Assembly (NCBI GenBank): GCA_025506515.1 | Contig: CM046442.1 | Location: forward strand, 107,218,849-107,282,848 | DNA length: 64,000 nt | Direction of reading: 5' to 3' | From: Flaveria trinervia | Taxonomy: Eukaryota > Streptophyta > Magnoliopsida > Asterales > Asteraceae | Part shown: positions 9,231 through 20,242 of the stretch, one piece after another | Layout of the letters: each line of letters opens with the position of its first letter | Position numbering within the stretch: the stretch's first letter is position 1 | Notes under the pieces: generated by a model | Database searches by the model: none | Told to the model about the DNA's origin: nothing | The model's input: only the letters and a program-made list of their open reading frames with translations | Position numbers and translations under genes: made by a program

Positions 9231-11207
9231 AATCTTGTGGTTCCCAAAATCAATATTCATTTGTTAAAACAGGAGAAATGGCCTTAGATATGCCGATTTA
9301 TAAGAAACCTGATATGAATTCTACACAATCAAATTATGGAATGGACAATGATGATATGATTCCTATCGAGTGCGGTGATTTGAGGAACAACATATCATAT
9401 AAAGATTTTCTAATGTCGAATTCACCATCAAAGATAGAGGAAAAGAAATAGAAAGTAGCCCAAAGCATGCTACGGATTCGAACCATATTAAGGACTGCTT
9501 TGTGAATTTGATTCTGAATTATAATTTGGAATGTTAAAGTAGATGTGGTTTTTGTTATTATGCTTCCATGCATAATTGCTTTAATGCATAAAAGTAAGAT
9601 ACTATACAGCATAATTGCCTTAATGCATATATGTAGGATACAAAATTCTATGATCCTCCATAGTGGTGAATGGTAGGTGTAATATTGACAACTTTTAGAT
9701 GTTGATTACATTTATACAAATAAAGGATAATCCTTCTATAGCAAGAATAATATTATCTTTAAGCGATTGCTTATCGTTCTTGATGAAATTCATAAGAATG
9801 ACACGTAAAAGAGCAAGACATGGTGATTAAATCCTTTTTTGGGTGAACATTGAAAGGAAAATCAATTCATAAAAAACCAATGATGTAAGCAACATACATT
9901 ATCTCTTCATACATCCATAAACGACACATCAAGCTTTAAAGAATTATGCAATTTGGAATACTTCTACATTATGCATTATTGCATTTATTGATTGATTCAT
10001 AATTCTAAAGTTAGGTAAATATGCATCAATGAATAAATGAACTAAATCATAATTAATGGTCCTTCACTTGGAGCTTGGGTCTTCGTGTTATCATTATTCT
10101 TCTCAATTGAATCCATTTGCTTGATTATTTTTGCTGCCACTTCAGGATCAGACCAAAACTCATCATCAAACATTGAAATCATATCTTTCTTCTCGGTATC
10201 CTTGTCTGATTGTTGAGCATCTCGCTTCAGCTTACCATCTGATGTTTCAATACTTTTATTAGAGGTTTGCTTCTGGAATGATAACCCCTTATCTTTAACC
10301 TTCACTAAATTTGTCGATTCTTTAACATGACGAGGGGCTTCTTGGGCAGGTTTGGAAATAATATTGGATGTTTGATCAAGAGCATTGGCTTATCTAACTA
10401 CCTCTCCATTTGTTGACACAAAGGTATACATGTCTTTTATCTTCTAATGGTAGACCTCCTAATCATCCGACTCCAGGTAATCATTTATAGCATCTAGTAA
10501 GTAACCAACATATCTAGTTCTATGATATTCAACCGCAATCCATTATACATCACATCATGCTTACATTCAATAATCCAATGAACGAATATAGAGGATTTGT
10601 CAGCATAATCAAACATAGTGTTGACTTCTCCGAACACAAACAATGCCTATTCGAATAAAAAAGATAACAATTTGTGTAAACTCATTCACAACTGAATCAA
10701 AATAACAATGCACAAATAAAATCGATATAGTTATGTTTTTGAGAACAAGATTTATATAACAGCATCATATAAATACATGTTTAACATATGAATTTAGACA
10801 TGCCGATATATTGAAGATTTTGATGATGAACACAAAATCTCAGTCGCAAAATCAGGTCTTTAATTCTCTTCACCAATGTCGTTGATTCAAAAATTGTATG
10901 GTTTCTAACGGGGATGATTAAGTTTGGATAATCCTATAGATTCAGATTTGAAGGTGAATTTGTTGAATTTTTGAGAAATCGAAGGAACGATGGAGATATA
11001 TGTACTGAATCGATCGTGGGAGTGGTAATTTAGGGAAGTTCATATTTTGATTTCCTGTTTTAACCTTGATATATCTTATGCTCTAGTTTTTAAAGAAACA
11101 TAAATTAAAATTTTGCCTTTGTTAATATGGACCATAGATCAATAAAATCTATGGTCTAGATTGGTTCTTCAGTTTTTTTTTAATTTTGGTTTTTATTTGA
11201 ATGTCAT

Positions 11208-11210
<3 letters not shown>
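9231..11210. other. AT-rich region without recognised gene
   Basis: Apart from the unrecognised ORF at about 10042-10640 nothing codes convincingly. Two imperfect copies of GCATAATTGCYTTAATGCATA lie at about 9570 and 9610. Part of this may be long terminal repeat of remnant F, which reads leftwards from 12258, but no left end could be fixed. Confidence 0.4.
10042..10640 (-). pseudogene. Unrecognised degenerate ORF
   Basis: On the minus strand an open stretch at 10305-10042 encodes a charged 87-residue C-terminus (DMISMFDDEFWSDPEVAAKI is the most distinctive part). Upstream, to about 10640, the frame is broken but still protein-like (VHWIIECKHDVMYNGL, then SDD and similar). I do not recognise the family. 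It could be a host gene fragment or a transposon-carried piece. There is no similarity by eye to the retroelements in this window. Confidence 0.3.

Positions 11211-11245
<35 letters not shown>
11211..11245. repeat. (AT)n microsatellite
   Basis: About 17 uninterrupted AT units. Confidence 0.95.
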
Positions 11246-11246
<1 letters not shown>

Positions 11247-11560
11247 CTCACACACAGCATATGTGTGTATATATACCGACACACACAACTTAAAATCATA
11301 TAACGTTATACATACACACTATGAATGAATTCATACACATATATGTTTTGGCAACATTGTACCATACACACCATACATTCATACATCCATTCAGATATAC
11401 ATATACATATCCATACATGCACACACAAACACATACATGCACACACATACTTATGAACACACACAATCAGATTCACAACCCACACACCGCACACACATAA
11501 GACACACACACACACCACCGGTCACACACACCAGCACCACCACGACACCACCGCAACTGC
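11246..11560. repeat. CA/ACAC-rich simple sequence
   Basis: Irregular ACAC, CATACA and CACACACA blocks on the + strand, interleaved with CATTCATAC-type words. It is simple sequence. The minus-strand reading (GT-rich after a CAG/GTAAAC site near 11680) resembles the GTGTG-rich leader in G's LTR, so it may be decayed LTR. Confidence 0.7.
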
Positions 11561-12020
11561 AACTAGACGCCTATACACACATTATATCATCGTGCACCAC
11601 CGAATCATAATGAAGTGAAAACATTAGTAAACCCGAACGAAACGAAATGAAATGAAACAAAATTAACATCAATTGTTTACCTGCGAAAGGACGAGATGGT
11701 GAGATGGTGGTGACAGACGATGGCAAGCAGCGACAAAAGGTGCTCGAATGATGGCCGAAGGCGATGGCGTTCATTTGAAAAGTGGGTTGACCAAAGAGTT
11801 TTACATATATAATAGTCAATTTACACTTAGGACCTTAAACTATTTAAGAATTAATTCCTTTTAGTTTTAAAAATGTTTATTTTAAACCCTAAACTTTTCA
11901 TGTCCAATTTTTTTCAAACCAAACGTTACAAACATAACCTTTAACGAACAAATTTAGGGGAATACAAACACGACACGAGCTATAACGTGACACTAATGAT
12001 ATTAGGCGAATGCTATTATA

Positions 12021-12086
<66 letters not shown>

Positions 12087-12258
12087 TTATAATGTTAATC
12101 TAATTTAATCATTTTATCGACTAAAATTTCATACGAACAGATATCAATATCACTTATCACAATTACAAACGTGTAAATTCCACAAAAAACAGTAAACACA
12201 TAAATACAAGATAACGAGTTCGAATTAATTAACGGGATTAAGAGTGACAGATATCACA
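11561..12258 (-). repeat. Probable 3' LTR of Ty3 remnant F (left end unknown)
   Basis: Read on the minus strand it starts TGTGATATCTGTCAC at 12258, like G's LTR start TGTGACATCCGTCAC, directly after a purine-tract-like GGGAGATACT. Further left are a weak TATA-like ATATATG (about 11800-11815), and a CAG/GTAAAC site near 11680. The length and left end cannot be set; an (AAT)n tract interrupts it at 12019-12088. Confidence 0.5.
12019..12088. repeat. (AAT)n microsatellite
   Basis: About 23 AAT units, nearly perfect. Confidence 0.95.
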
Positions 12259-12650
12259 GTATCTCCCGGTTGATAGGATTTCATCCCGAAATTCAACTAG
12301 ACTATCCTAAAGCTCTTTTCGTAACCACATGTGGGAAAAATAAGTTGTACGTAATCTTCGTGTTCCCAAGTAAACTCAAGGTCTCGCTTAAAGTTCCACC
12401 AAACCTTGAGGATTAGAATGTTGTTGTGCTTCAACCGTTTAACATCCCTTCCAATTATCTATATCAGTTCTTTTACAAAATGGAGGTTCTTATCAATTTG
12501 ATGATTTCTCGATTAGTGCATGAAACGAACCAGGACCCAAACAATTCTTAATATTCAAAATGTGAAACTTATTGTGCACACTACTTAGCTCCTGTGGTGA
12601 CCTTAGTCCATAAGCCACAAGATCAATCCTTTAAAATATTAATCTAATAA
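12259..12650 (-). pseudogene. Ty3/gypsy remnant F: end of integrase with chromodomain-like tail
   Basis: The minus strand from about 12640 gives SPQEL, then VHN.FH and N.K.CL, the same block as RLPQELSGVHDTFHVSNLKK in G at about 52455. Then, in shifted frames, KRLKHNNI, V.WN and LEFTWEHEDY match G's chromodomain-like block (52610-52690). LNFGMKS.QPGDTV aligns with G's AEFRDGILSTGG block and the purine tract at about 12259-12270. It is heavily mutated and only the last fifth of pol remains. Orientation is opposite to G, so it is an independent, older insertion. Confidence 0.75.
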
Positions 12651-12828
12651 TAATAATTATTATTATTATTATAATAATAACAATAATAACAATAATAATA
12701 ATAATAAATAATAATAATAATATAAAATAATAATAATAACAATAATAATAATAACAATAATAATATAACAAAAATAATAATAACAATAATAACAATAACA
12801 ACAACTAACAATAACAATAATAATAATA

Positions 12829-12864
<36 letters not shown>

Positions 12865-12973
12865 TAATAATAATAATATACCAATAATAATAATAATATA
12901 ATATAATAATAATAATAATAATATTAATAATAATAACAATAATAATAATAATAATTATAATAGTAGTAGTAGT

Positions 12974-13008
<35 letters not shown>

Positions 13009-13011
13009 TAA
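12651..13011. repeat. Interrupted (AAT)n/(AAC)n microsatellite
   Basis: About 360 bp of AAT units with AAC, TAG and ATA interruptions, running straight into the start of D's 3' LTR at 13012. The Tyr/Leu-only reading frames in it are artefacts. Confidence 0.95.
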
Positions 13012-13275
13012 TGTTACAGGACCGTGTACGACGGAGTACTAACTGATTCTGTGTGTATACCAGATCAAATAGTGCGGAATCCTATTTGATTGGTGATCCA
13101 ATCAGGGAGAACACAATTCAGATCAATCTAACGATTAAAGAAATGTTAAGAACGATTAGAAAAAGATCAACTGTGATCTATGAACTTGGAATAGGTTTAC
13201 TTGAGTCTCTGGACGGCTAGGGTACGATTATGTGCATAGGTATTCAAATGTTACGTTTTTCCACAAATTAGGTGG

Positions 13276-13449
13276 TATTTATAGGTTAGGGTCTTTCAAT
13301 CATGCGATTGAACCATTAGCATGGTTCAGTCGTACGACTGAATCATGTGATTGCTCCATCCGCACGACTGAAGGTTAGTCGTGCAACTGAGTCAATCTTA
13401 TGTCTCAATAGTGTGATTGATCCATTATCTTGGTTCAGTCGTGCGACTG
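13276..13449 (-). promoter_or_regulatory. Palindrome array and TATA in element D 3' LTR
   Basis: TATAAATA (minus strand, 13283-13276), then a 13-bp gap, then palindromic units starting (plus coordinates) at 13297, 13327, 13357, 13376, 13406 and 13436: steps 30, 30, 19, 30, 30. Between some of them lie ACCATTAGCATGGTT-type units, giving a 15-bp base period. Confidence 0.8.
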
Positions 13450-13689
13450 GTCCATTAGCATGAAGTATCTATATGTATGGTCCATTAGCATGGTCCATTC
13501 GCATGAGGACTTCATATGATTAAGTTTGAACATGTTTCTCAATCATTATTGACTAAGAATTATGTACAACAACCACAAACCTATATAATTAGTTCACTAT
13601 AATTTATCACACAATAAACAATGAAACATTAAACATTATAAGCATCAACCACATATTGTATTTCATTCATACCCATTCATTACATATAT

Positions 13690-13694
13690 GTAAG
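13690..13694. other. Target-site duplication of element C (left)
   Basis: GTAAG directly before C's TGTTAGGTCT; the right copy is GTAAC at 27507-27511 (one mismatch). The sequence across the junction matches the LTR of A when C is removed. Confidence 0.7.
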
Positions 13695-13858
13695 TGTTAG
13701 GTCTAGGATTAGTAGATCTAGTCAATTTTGTATAGGCTTAGTACATGAATTAATATCTGTAATGAATGGTTGTAATTCATTATTGTGTATGCATTATATA
13801 TAGGTTAACCCATTTATATGTGTGTTGATTTATGTATGATTGCAAGTACAAACATTAT

Positions 13859-14120
13859 ACTTGGTCAATTTTTGAATTTGACCAAGTGTAAGAAACATCT
13901 ATGGATGAACATTTTGTTCTTCCGTAGATATGTTTCTTACAAGTAAAATTACATCCAAGAATTCCTACGGAAGAAAAAATCAGCTTCGGAAGAACAAGAT
14001 TCCTGCGAAACAACAAATCATCTGCGGAAGAACAAGACTTCTACGGAAGAAAAATTCCTACGGAAGACAATATTCCTGCAGAGTCCAAACACTTGTATAA
14101 TACAAGTGTTACAAGTCAAC
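13859..14120 (+). repeat. Hairpins and 19-bp phased array in element C 5' LTR
   Basis: Hairpin CTTGGTCAA...TTGACCAAG (about 13860-13887), then CTATGGATGAACA...TGTTCTTCCGTAG (about 13901-13927). A tandem array follows whose CGGAAGAA/CGAAACAA cores start at 13968, 13987, 14006, 14025, 14044 and 14061 (steps 19, 19, 19, 19, 17). Then hairpin AACACTTGTA...TACAAGTGTT (14098-14120). All lie upstream of the TATATATATA box at about 14229. Confidence 0.85.
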
Positions 14121-14228
14121 AAGTCAACAAGGCAGTTATGCGAATTCCAAGAAATACGATGATTCCTTAACTGAAACAAATCAAATCCCAAGAGATCTAG
14201 TGTTTCTTATAATAGAAACATCATTGTC

Positions 14229-14238
14229 TATATATATA
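14229..14238 (+). promoter_or_regulatory. TATA box of element C 5' LTR
   Basis: TATATATATA lies about 110 bp after the hairpin/array block; the 3' LTR copy is at about 27145. It is the likely core promoter for genomic RNA. Confidence 0.6.
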
Positions 14239-14802
14239 GATCGTAGGTTTCAATTCAAGGACGATTGATTAGATGATTGATTAAACGGCAACAACAATAG
14301 CAGTACAACAAACAGCGAACATCACATCAATTCACTCAATCAAACCCTTGCTGCTGTCACATCTTTCATAACAAACTTTGATATTACTCATTCATTATTT
14401 TGTAATCATTAACATAGTTTAATGAAATACATATTATTCATTAATTTTGTTTCTGTTAGTGTGTTCTTGAATCTTCATTGATATTGAAATTTAATACAAA
14501 ACAATTAACCAAGACAACGTTGATTCCGAAAATGTTGACTTGTCTTCGACCAACACTGATAATTCCTGACTGCGATCGTTCGTTGTGTTTGATTTAGATC
14601 GATTGATCTATCGGTGTTAGTTGTGGTTAATTGCTTTGAATTCTATAGAATTGTCAATTTTTACTGATTAGATCTACTATTTTTAAAAGAATTTTGTTTG
14701 AAACTTGTTTGTTGTTCAACAGCAGTCGATTAGATTAACTCGTATCTATATTCAAATCAATTGAATAGCAAATCCTGTTGATCATTCTCAACAGTTAACA
14801 TC

Positions 14803-17800
14803 ATGAGCAACTTTAGTGGATCATCTTACCAACCACCAAAGTTGGAAACAAAAGTAGATTTCAAATCCTGGAAAATCAAGTTCAGGAATGATGTGAACTA
14901 CAAAGATTCTGACTTGTGGAGTCCATCACTGAAGGTCCTTATATTCCTCCCACCCTTGGGCCGGATTATAATGATAAAAATCAACCAATCAGTACCAAAG
15001 ATCTATCACCTGATGATATCAAAAAGGTCAAAGTTGATATGAAAGCATATAGTTTACTTAGTATGGCTTTACCTGAAGAGATATTGATCAGGTGTGAGAA
15101 CTATAAAACAACAAAATCCTTGTGGAAGATACTTTATACTCTCTGAAAAGGGAGTGATGAGATCAGAAGCATAAGGAGAGACACCCTCAGGTCATAATAT
15201 GAAACATTTCATGATGTTAAGGGTGAATCAATTCCTCAATAACTTCATAGATTCATGCAGTTGGTAACTGAGATTAATATTTTGGAGTTGAAATATACCA
15301 ATGAGGAATTAAACAAGAAAATGCTCCACACTATGCCAGAAAGTTGGAAGCAAACAGTATCCATGTTCAAGAATACCATAGATCTCAAGTCAACCGGTCT
15401 AGATACACTGGTTGCAAAAGTAAAGGCTCTTGAAATGAATGAAAAATCAAGAAACAAGAGTGTGAGAACCCATGTCTCACCTTATCACTACAAATAAACA
15501 AATAATGTTGGAAGTGCATTTATTTCAAACAATAAAAGTGATAACTCTTGTGCTTTGAGTGATAATGAGGAGAAGTTAGCTTTTATGCTTCTAAACCCTC
15601 AAAGAAATCATCTCAAGTAAAAATCAAAAGGATAAAGGAAGAACTGCTGATAAAAAAGATACAACTGCAGCAACAACAAAGTCTTCATAATCAAACAATC
15701 AGTCAGAACCAATCACTGTGATATTGGATTTTGAAAAATAGAAAGCAGCCTTTGCAGCTTTTAGTTCTAGTTTTCAAGAATATCTGGGAAGCTCTCTAAC
15801 GTCAGCAAATATCTGCCAACAAGACTTAGAAGAACTACATCCTGATGTAGTGGAAGAAATGGACCTACAAACGCAGATGGAAATGATTGCTTATAGAGCA
15901 AAGCAATATCTCAGAAGAAACAAGAACTTGGCAGCAGCCAGTAAAACATCAAAGATTGGTGTTGACAAATCAAAGGTAAGATGCTTCAAGTGCAATTTAT
16001 CTAGAGAATGTAATCAACAGTCATATCCAGAGATGAGACAACATCAGCAGCATCAGCAACATCATACTAAACCTCATCAACAATCAAACTCTCAAAGATC
16101 TATGCACAGACAATCTCAACTGATCAATACATCCCCACTAGCCACCAATGAATCAGCTGGACCAAGCAACTCAAAAGAGTCAGGGATGATCATACTTCAA
16201 GATGGACAGTGTGACTGGAGTATGTATGAAAAAGAAGTCTTGGAAGAGAATCAAGCATTGATGGCTCATATGAAACACAAAGTTCCTCCAATGGCCAGAG
16301 AGGTAAAAGAAAGGTTGTGTTCATCAACATGTGTTGAGGAAGTTGAACGTTATAGAGTCCATGCTCAACTGTTGGCTAACAAAGTAAAAGAAACTATGAT
16401 TTTGAATGAATCCCATGTTAGAGAACATAAATTGTATCAAATCAAAATTAACTCTTTGCAAAAGCATTTAGAAAAATTTGTTTCTGAAAACTATAGCCTA
16501 AAAGCCCAAGTTGAGCATCTGACCACTTCCTTAACAAAATCCATGGCTGATCATGCTTCAACTAAAGTGAAACTCTAGAAGTTTCAATTATCATCTCAGC
16601 AATATGAGAAGCTGTGAAATTCCCATATTGAATAAAAAAACAGGTATGGGTTGGGTTATAATGCTGTTGCACCAGCTATAAATGATAATTACACAACTCT
16701 ACCTGAAACAGTGACCAACACTGTCAAATCATTTTGTGCCTAGCACCCAGATTTAAATAGAATCAACTCAAATCAACATTAACAATAAAGCTGAGGTGAG
16801 TGAAACTGAATCCTCTAAATCAGAATCTTTAAATCAAAATGATTCAAAATTTTATTATGATAATTGTGATGACTTGGATGATTCTGATGAACCTGATGTT
16901 AATCAAATGACCATTGGTAAGAATGTTCATATTAAAACCGGTATTCCAAAAGTGCTTGAAGAATCAAAGCTGCAATATCCTCCAAAGCAGAGAAACATGT
17001 TGAAGACTATCTGCAAGAGGATTGCTGAACTCAATGAAGGACTTCAAGAACTGAATCTTCAGAAAAAAGTTGATAGCTGCGGATCAACTGAAGAAGTACT
17101 TTTATCCCATGCAGATAAAGGTAAGATGAAACAAGTATGAACTAAACAAAAGAAAAATTCTTTAGTAGAAGATCTGCGGAAAGCAAAGTTTGCTGAATCC
17201 GTAAAACTTCTGCGGAAGAAGAAAGTCGAATCTACGGATGAGGTACCAAAAAGAGAAGTTGTTAACAAACAAAAGATGTTGAATCTGAAGCAACAAGTCA
17301 TCAAAGGACAAAAAGATTCAATTGATGATACTTCAAAGAACAGCAAAAACAAAACAAATTCATCAAAAGTGGAAACGAAGGCTCCCAAAATGAACAAGAA
17401 AAAGAAGAAAGATGAGCCTAAAGAAGAATCTGAAGAAGTGTATTGCAAGTGGTGTGATATGACAAATCACAATACAGAAGACTGCTACTTCAGTAGTTAC
17501 TATTCCATATGCAATATGAACAATCACATGACTTCAGAGTGTTACTTCAAAAAATTTTGTGCTATTTGCAACAAATATAATCATTCAACTCAGGAATTCT
17601 ATTTTAACAAAAAGAATAAAAGCAAAAGCACAAAGATGTCAAAAGCTGATTCGACAGAATCAGACTCTCAATCTACTGAAAGTCAAGATGATTCAAAGCA
17701 AAAGAAGGTAAATCAAAAGCAAAAGTCAAAACCAAAGCAGAAATCTTCTGAAGATGCTAAATCAGTGAAGAAAACAACATCAAGCCAATCCAAAACACCT

Positions 17801-18170
17801 CACAAAAAGGTGGACTTGACTGAGAAGAAGTCAATCATTAGTGATAATTTCTTTGATCATTTTGAAAAGGGATCACATGTGTCTTAATCAAAAGCAAAAG
17901 ATGATGAAACCTTCAAAAGTGTAGGTTCATCTTCTAAATCAAAATATCAACCAAATAAAGATACGGAAAGAAGAATCAATTAAGAAAGAAGACTCCAAAG
18001 CTTCTGCATCAGCTTCAACAGAATCATCCTCACCACCATCAAATCAAAATGAATCAACTAGATATCAAACTAATACTGAAACTTCAGGATTAAGTCATGA
18101 AGGATTAAAAATTTTAGACACTATTGACAAACCCAAGATCATTAAGACTTGGGTTGTCAATTCTAACTGA
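14803..18170 (+). pseudogene. Element C gag (long, broken)
   Basis: Gag would package element RNA in cytoplasmic particles. It starts MSNFSGSSYQPP at 14803, with the W.IKF motif of copia gag. After a frameshift near 14918 comes the gag core (SLLSMALPEE, then LWKILYTL, 14916-15500) with stops. A weak first zinc knuckle (CFKCNLSREC, 15983 on) and a Gln/His-rich stretch follow. Coiled-coil-like segments lie at 16200-16578. A Lys/Ser-rich C-terminal part (17276-17887) holds three tandem knuckle-like motifs: CKWCDMTNHNTEDC, then SICNMNNHMTSEC, then CAICNKYNHSTQEF. The frame closes with WVVNSN and TGA at 18168-18170, the usual gag-pol boundary of these families. Its >1000-codon span is Sirevirus-like. 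Confidence 0.85.
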
Positions 18171-18187
18171 TTTATTTTTGAATGCAG

Positions 18188-19178
18188 GAATAATATTAGA
18201 GAGCTGACAACAAGTGGTATGTTGATAGTAGTTGTTCGAGGCATATGACAGGAAACTGTTCTCTTCTCCATGACTTCAAACATAAAAATGCTTCTTATGT
18301 GGCATTTGGTGGGGATAAAAAGGGAGATAAAATTGTTGGTGAAGGAATGATAACAAATGGCGTGCTCATATTTGTGAAAGTAAATTATTGTGAAATTTTA
18401 CAGTATAATTTAATAAGTGTGTCTCAAATTTGTGATCAAAATTATACCACATTGATTGATAATACCAATTGTTACATTCTTAAGCCAGGATTTAATGTTA
18501 TGAAGAATGGATCCTCCTCAAAGCAGCAAGAAAAGGAAACACTTATGTTTTGGATATGAACAACACATCACTCACAAAACATGAAACATGCCTTCTATCT
18601 AAGCTATCAGAAGATGTATCTCAATTATGGCATAGAAGGCTTGTCCATTCTAACATGAAGAACATGAATAAATTGGTGAAAAATGACCTGGTCACTGGAT
18701 TTCCAAACAAAGAGTTTCATTGCTCAACTCACTATTCTTCTTGTTACAAAGGAAAACAACATAGAGTGTCACATAAATCCAAAATTATCAATACTAATAC
18801 TACACCACTCAAATTGCTTCACATGGATCTGTTTCGTCCTACCAATATGATGAGCATTGGAAAAAGGCAATATTGTTTGATGATAGTTGATGATTTCACA
18901 AGATTCACATGGGTCTTTTTCTTAAAACAAAAAGTGAAACATCAGAAACATTAGTGGACTTTGTGATCAAGATTGAGAATCAACTTGATACGAAAGCTAA
19001 ACTTTTTAGGAGTGACAATGGTACTGAATTTGTCAATTTTGAACAGGATTCCTTTTGTAGGAGCAAAGGTATTGGAAGGCAATTCAGTGCACCAAGAACT
19101 CCACAACAAAATAGAGTTGCTGAAAGAAGAAACAAAACTCTCATGGAAGCAGCCAGAACAATGCTAGCTGATTCATAA
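18188..19178 (+). pseudogene. Element C protease, GAG-pre-integrase and integrase core (broken)
   Basis: The protease active site reads WYVDSSCSRHMTGN (18215 on); the usual DSG is DSS. NLISVSQICDQ follows at about 18410-18440. After a frameshift near 18550, LWHRRLVHSN and CYKGKQH mark the GAG-pre-integrase zinc region. The integrase core has LLHMDLF (first Asp, about 18818), RSDNGTEF (second Asp, about 19010) and RTPQQNRVAERRN with the catalytic Glu (about 19098-19130). Frame changes occur near 18550 and 18940, and a TAA at 19176-19178 replaces a codon just before LPITFWAEA. Confidence 0.88.
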
Positions 19179-20242
19179 TTGCCCATCACATTTTGGGCTG
19201 AGGCTCTGAATACTGCTTGCAATGTTCAAAATAGAACATTAATTTTCAAAGAACATAACAAAACTCCTTATGAGCTCTTGTTTAAAAGAAAACCATACAT
19301 AGGATATCTTAAAGTCTTTGGATGTCATGTATCTATTTTAAACACAAAAGAGTCATTGGGAAAATTTTCAGAAAAAGCTTATGATGGTTTCTTTGTTAGA
19401 TACTCTTCAACATCTAAATCATATAGGGTTTATATTCCACAACATAACATTGTGGAAGAAACTCCTAATGTATCCTTTGATGAATCTGTATTTACTAAGT
19501 CTATTAAAGGTTCATCATGGTTGTTTGACATAGATGCTCTAACTAAATCATTTAACTATGATCATTTGAACACTGCAGGATATGATGAAGTATGCTATCC
19601 ATTTGTTCCACCTCATATGATTGAAGTAACATTATCTGTTGATCCTCCAAGGATTCACCCATACTTGGGTGGAAACACATCAGTAGCAACTGCAGACACT
19701 ACATGTGGAAATGAACATGGTGCATCCAAAGATGTGAATGTTGTCCCTTCAACAGATCCATGCTCTCAAGTGAATACAACAAATATTGGAAATCATTCAA
19801 GTCCTCACTTATCATCCGGAGAAGTTCATGTAACTCCTACGGAAGAGCAAAACGATTCCGGAGAAGTTCCTGTAACTTCTACGGAAGAGCAAAATGATTT
19901 CGGAGAAGTTTCTGCGGAAGAGAAAATGTTTCCGGAGAAGTTCCTACGGAAGAGCAAATAGATACTGGAGATGCTCCTACAGCCCATACAGAAGACGCTC
20001 ATGATACTTCTCCTCATGTTGAACATTTTGACTATTTTCTAAACTCTCAACCTGGGTTGGATCAGTCTGAAGCAATGGAAATGACTAACCTGGAATCATC
20101 TATTCTAGTTGAATCAACTCCATCAATGAGAATCCATAAGACTCATCCAGTCAACAACATCATTGGAGATCCTACAAAGAGAACTACAAGGAGCCAAAGT
20201 GGTACTGCCAACCTCTGTCTTTTCAGTTGTTTTCTTTCTTAA
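19179..20242 (+). pseudogene. Element C integrase C-terminal part and linker
   Basis: Begins LPITFWAEALNTACNVQNR, the conserved integrase segment after the catalytic Glu, followed by KVFGCHVSILNTKE and the GFFVRYSSTSK region. From about 19640 it becomes a Ser/Thr/Glu linker. At 19816-19950 the linker contains a repeat encoding GEV.VT.TEEQND twice, whose DNA carries the same CTACGGAAGA word as C's LTR array. A frameshift near 19930 and TAA at 20240 break it before RT. Confidence 0.85.

Larger units (their letters stand above)
13012..13694 (-). repeat. Element D 3' LTR, main part
   Basis: Begins TGTTACAGGACC (plus strand) and matches the 5' LTR at 61126 on: AAATAGTGCGGAATCC, GGACGGCTAGGGTACG, TATA and the palindrome array. 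It is interrupted after TTACATATATGTAAG by element C. The remaining end lies at 27512-27563. Confidence 0.9.
13695..14577 (+). repeat. Element C 5' LTR
   Basis: TGTTAGGTCTAGGATTAG to GACTGCGATC. Matches 26608-27495 throughout. After 14577 the two copies part company, and the terminal GATTCACA seen in the 3' LTR is missing here. No tRNA-iMet-like PBS (TGGTATCAGAGC) follows, so the LTR-PBS junction appears damaged. Confidence 0.88.

Noticed and set aside
11306..11819. Val/Cys-rich and small minus-strand ORFs
   Set aside because: The first is the CA repeat; the second lies in probable LTR leader of F and resembles no known protein.
12669..12884. ORF of Tyr/Leu/Ile repeats on the minus strand
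   Set aside because: It is the AAT microsatellite translated; no protein signal.
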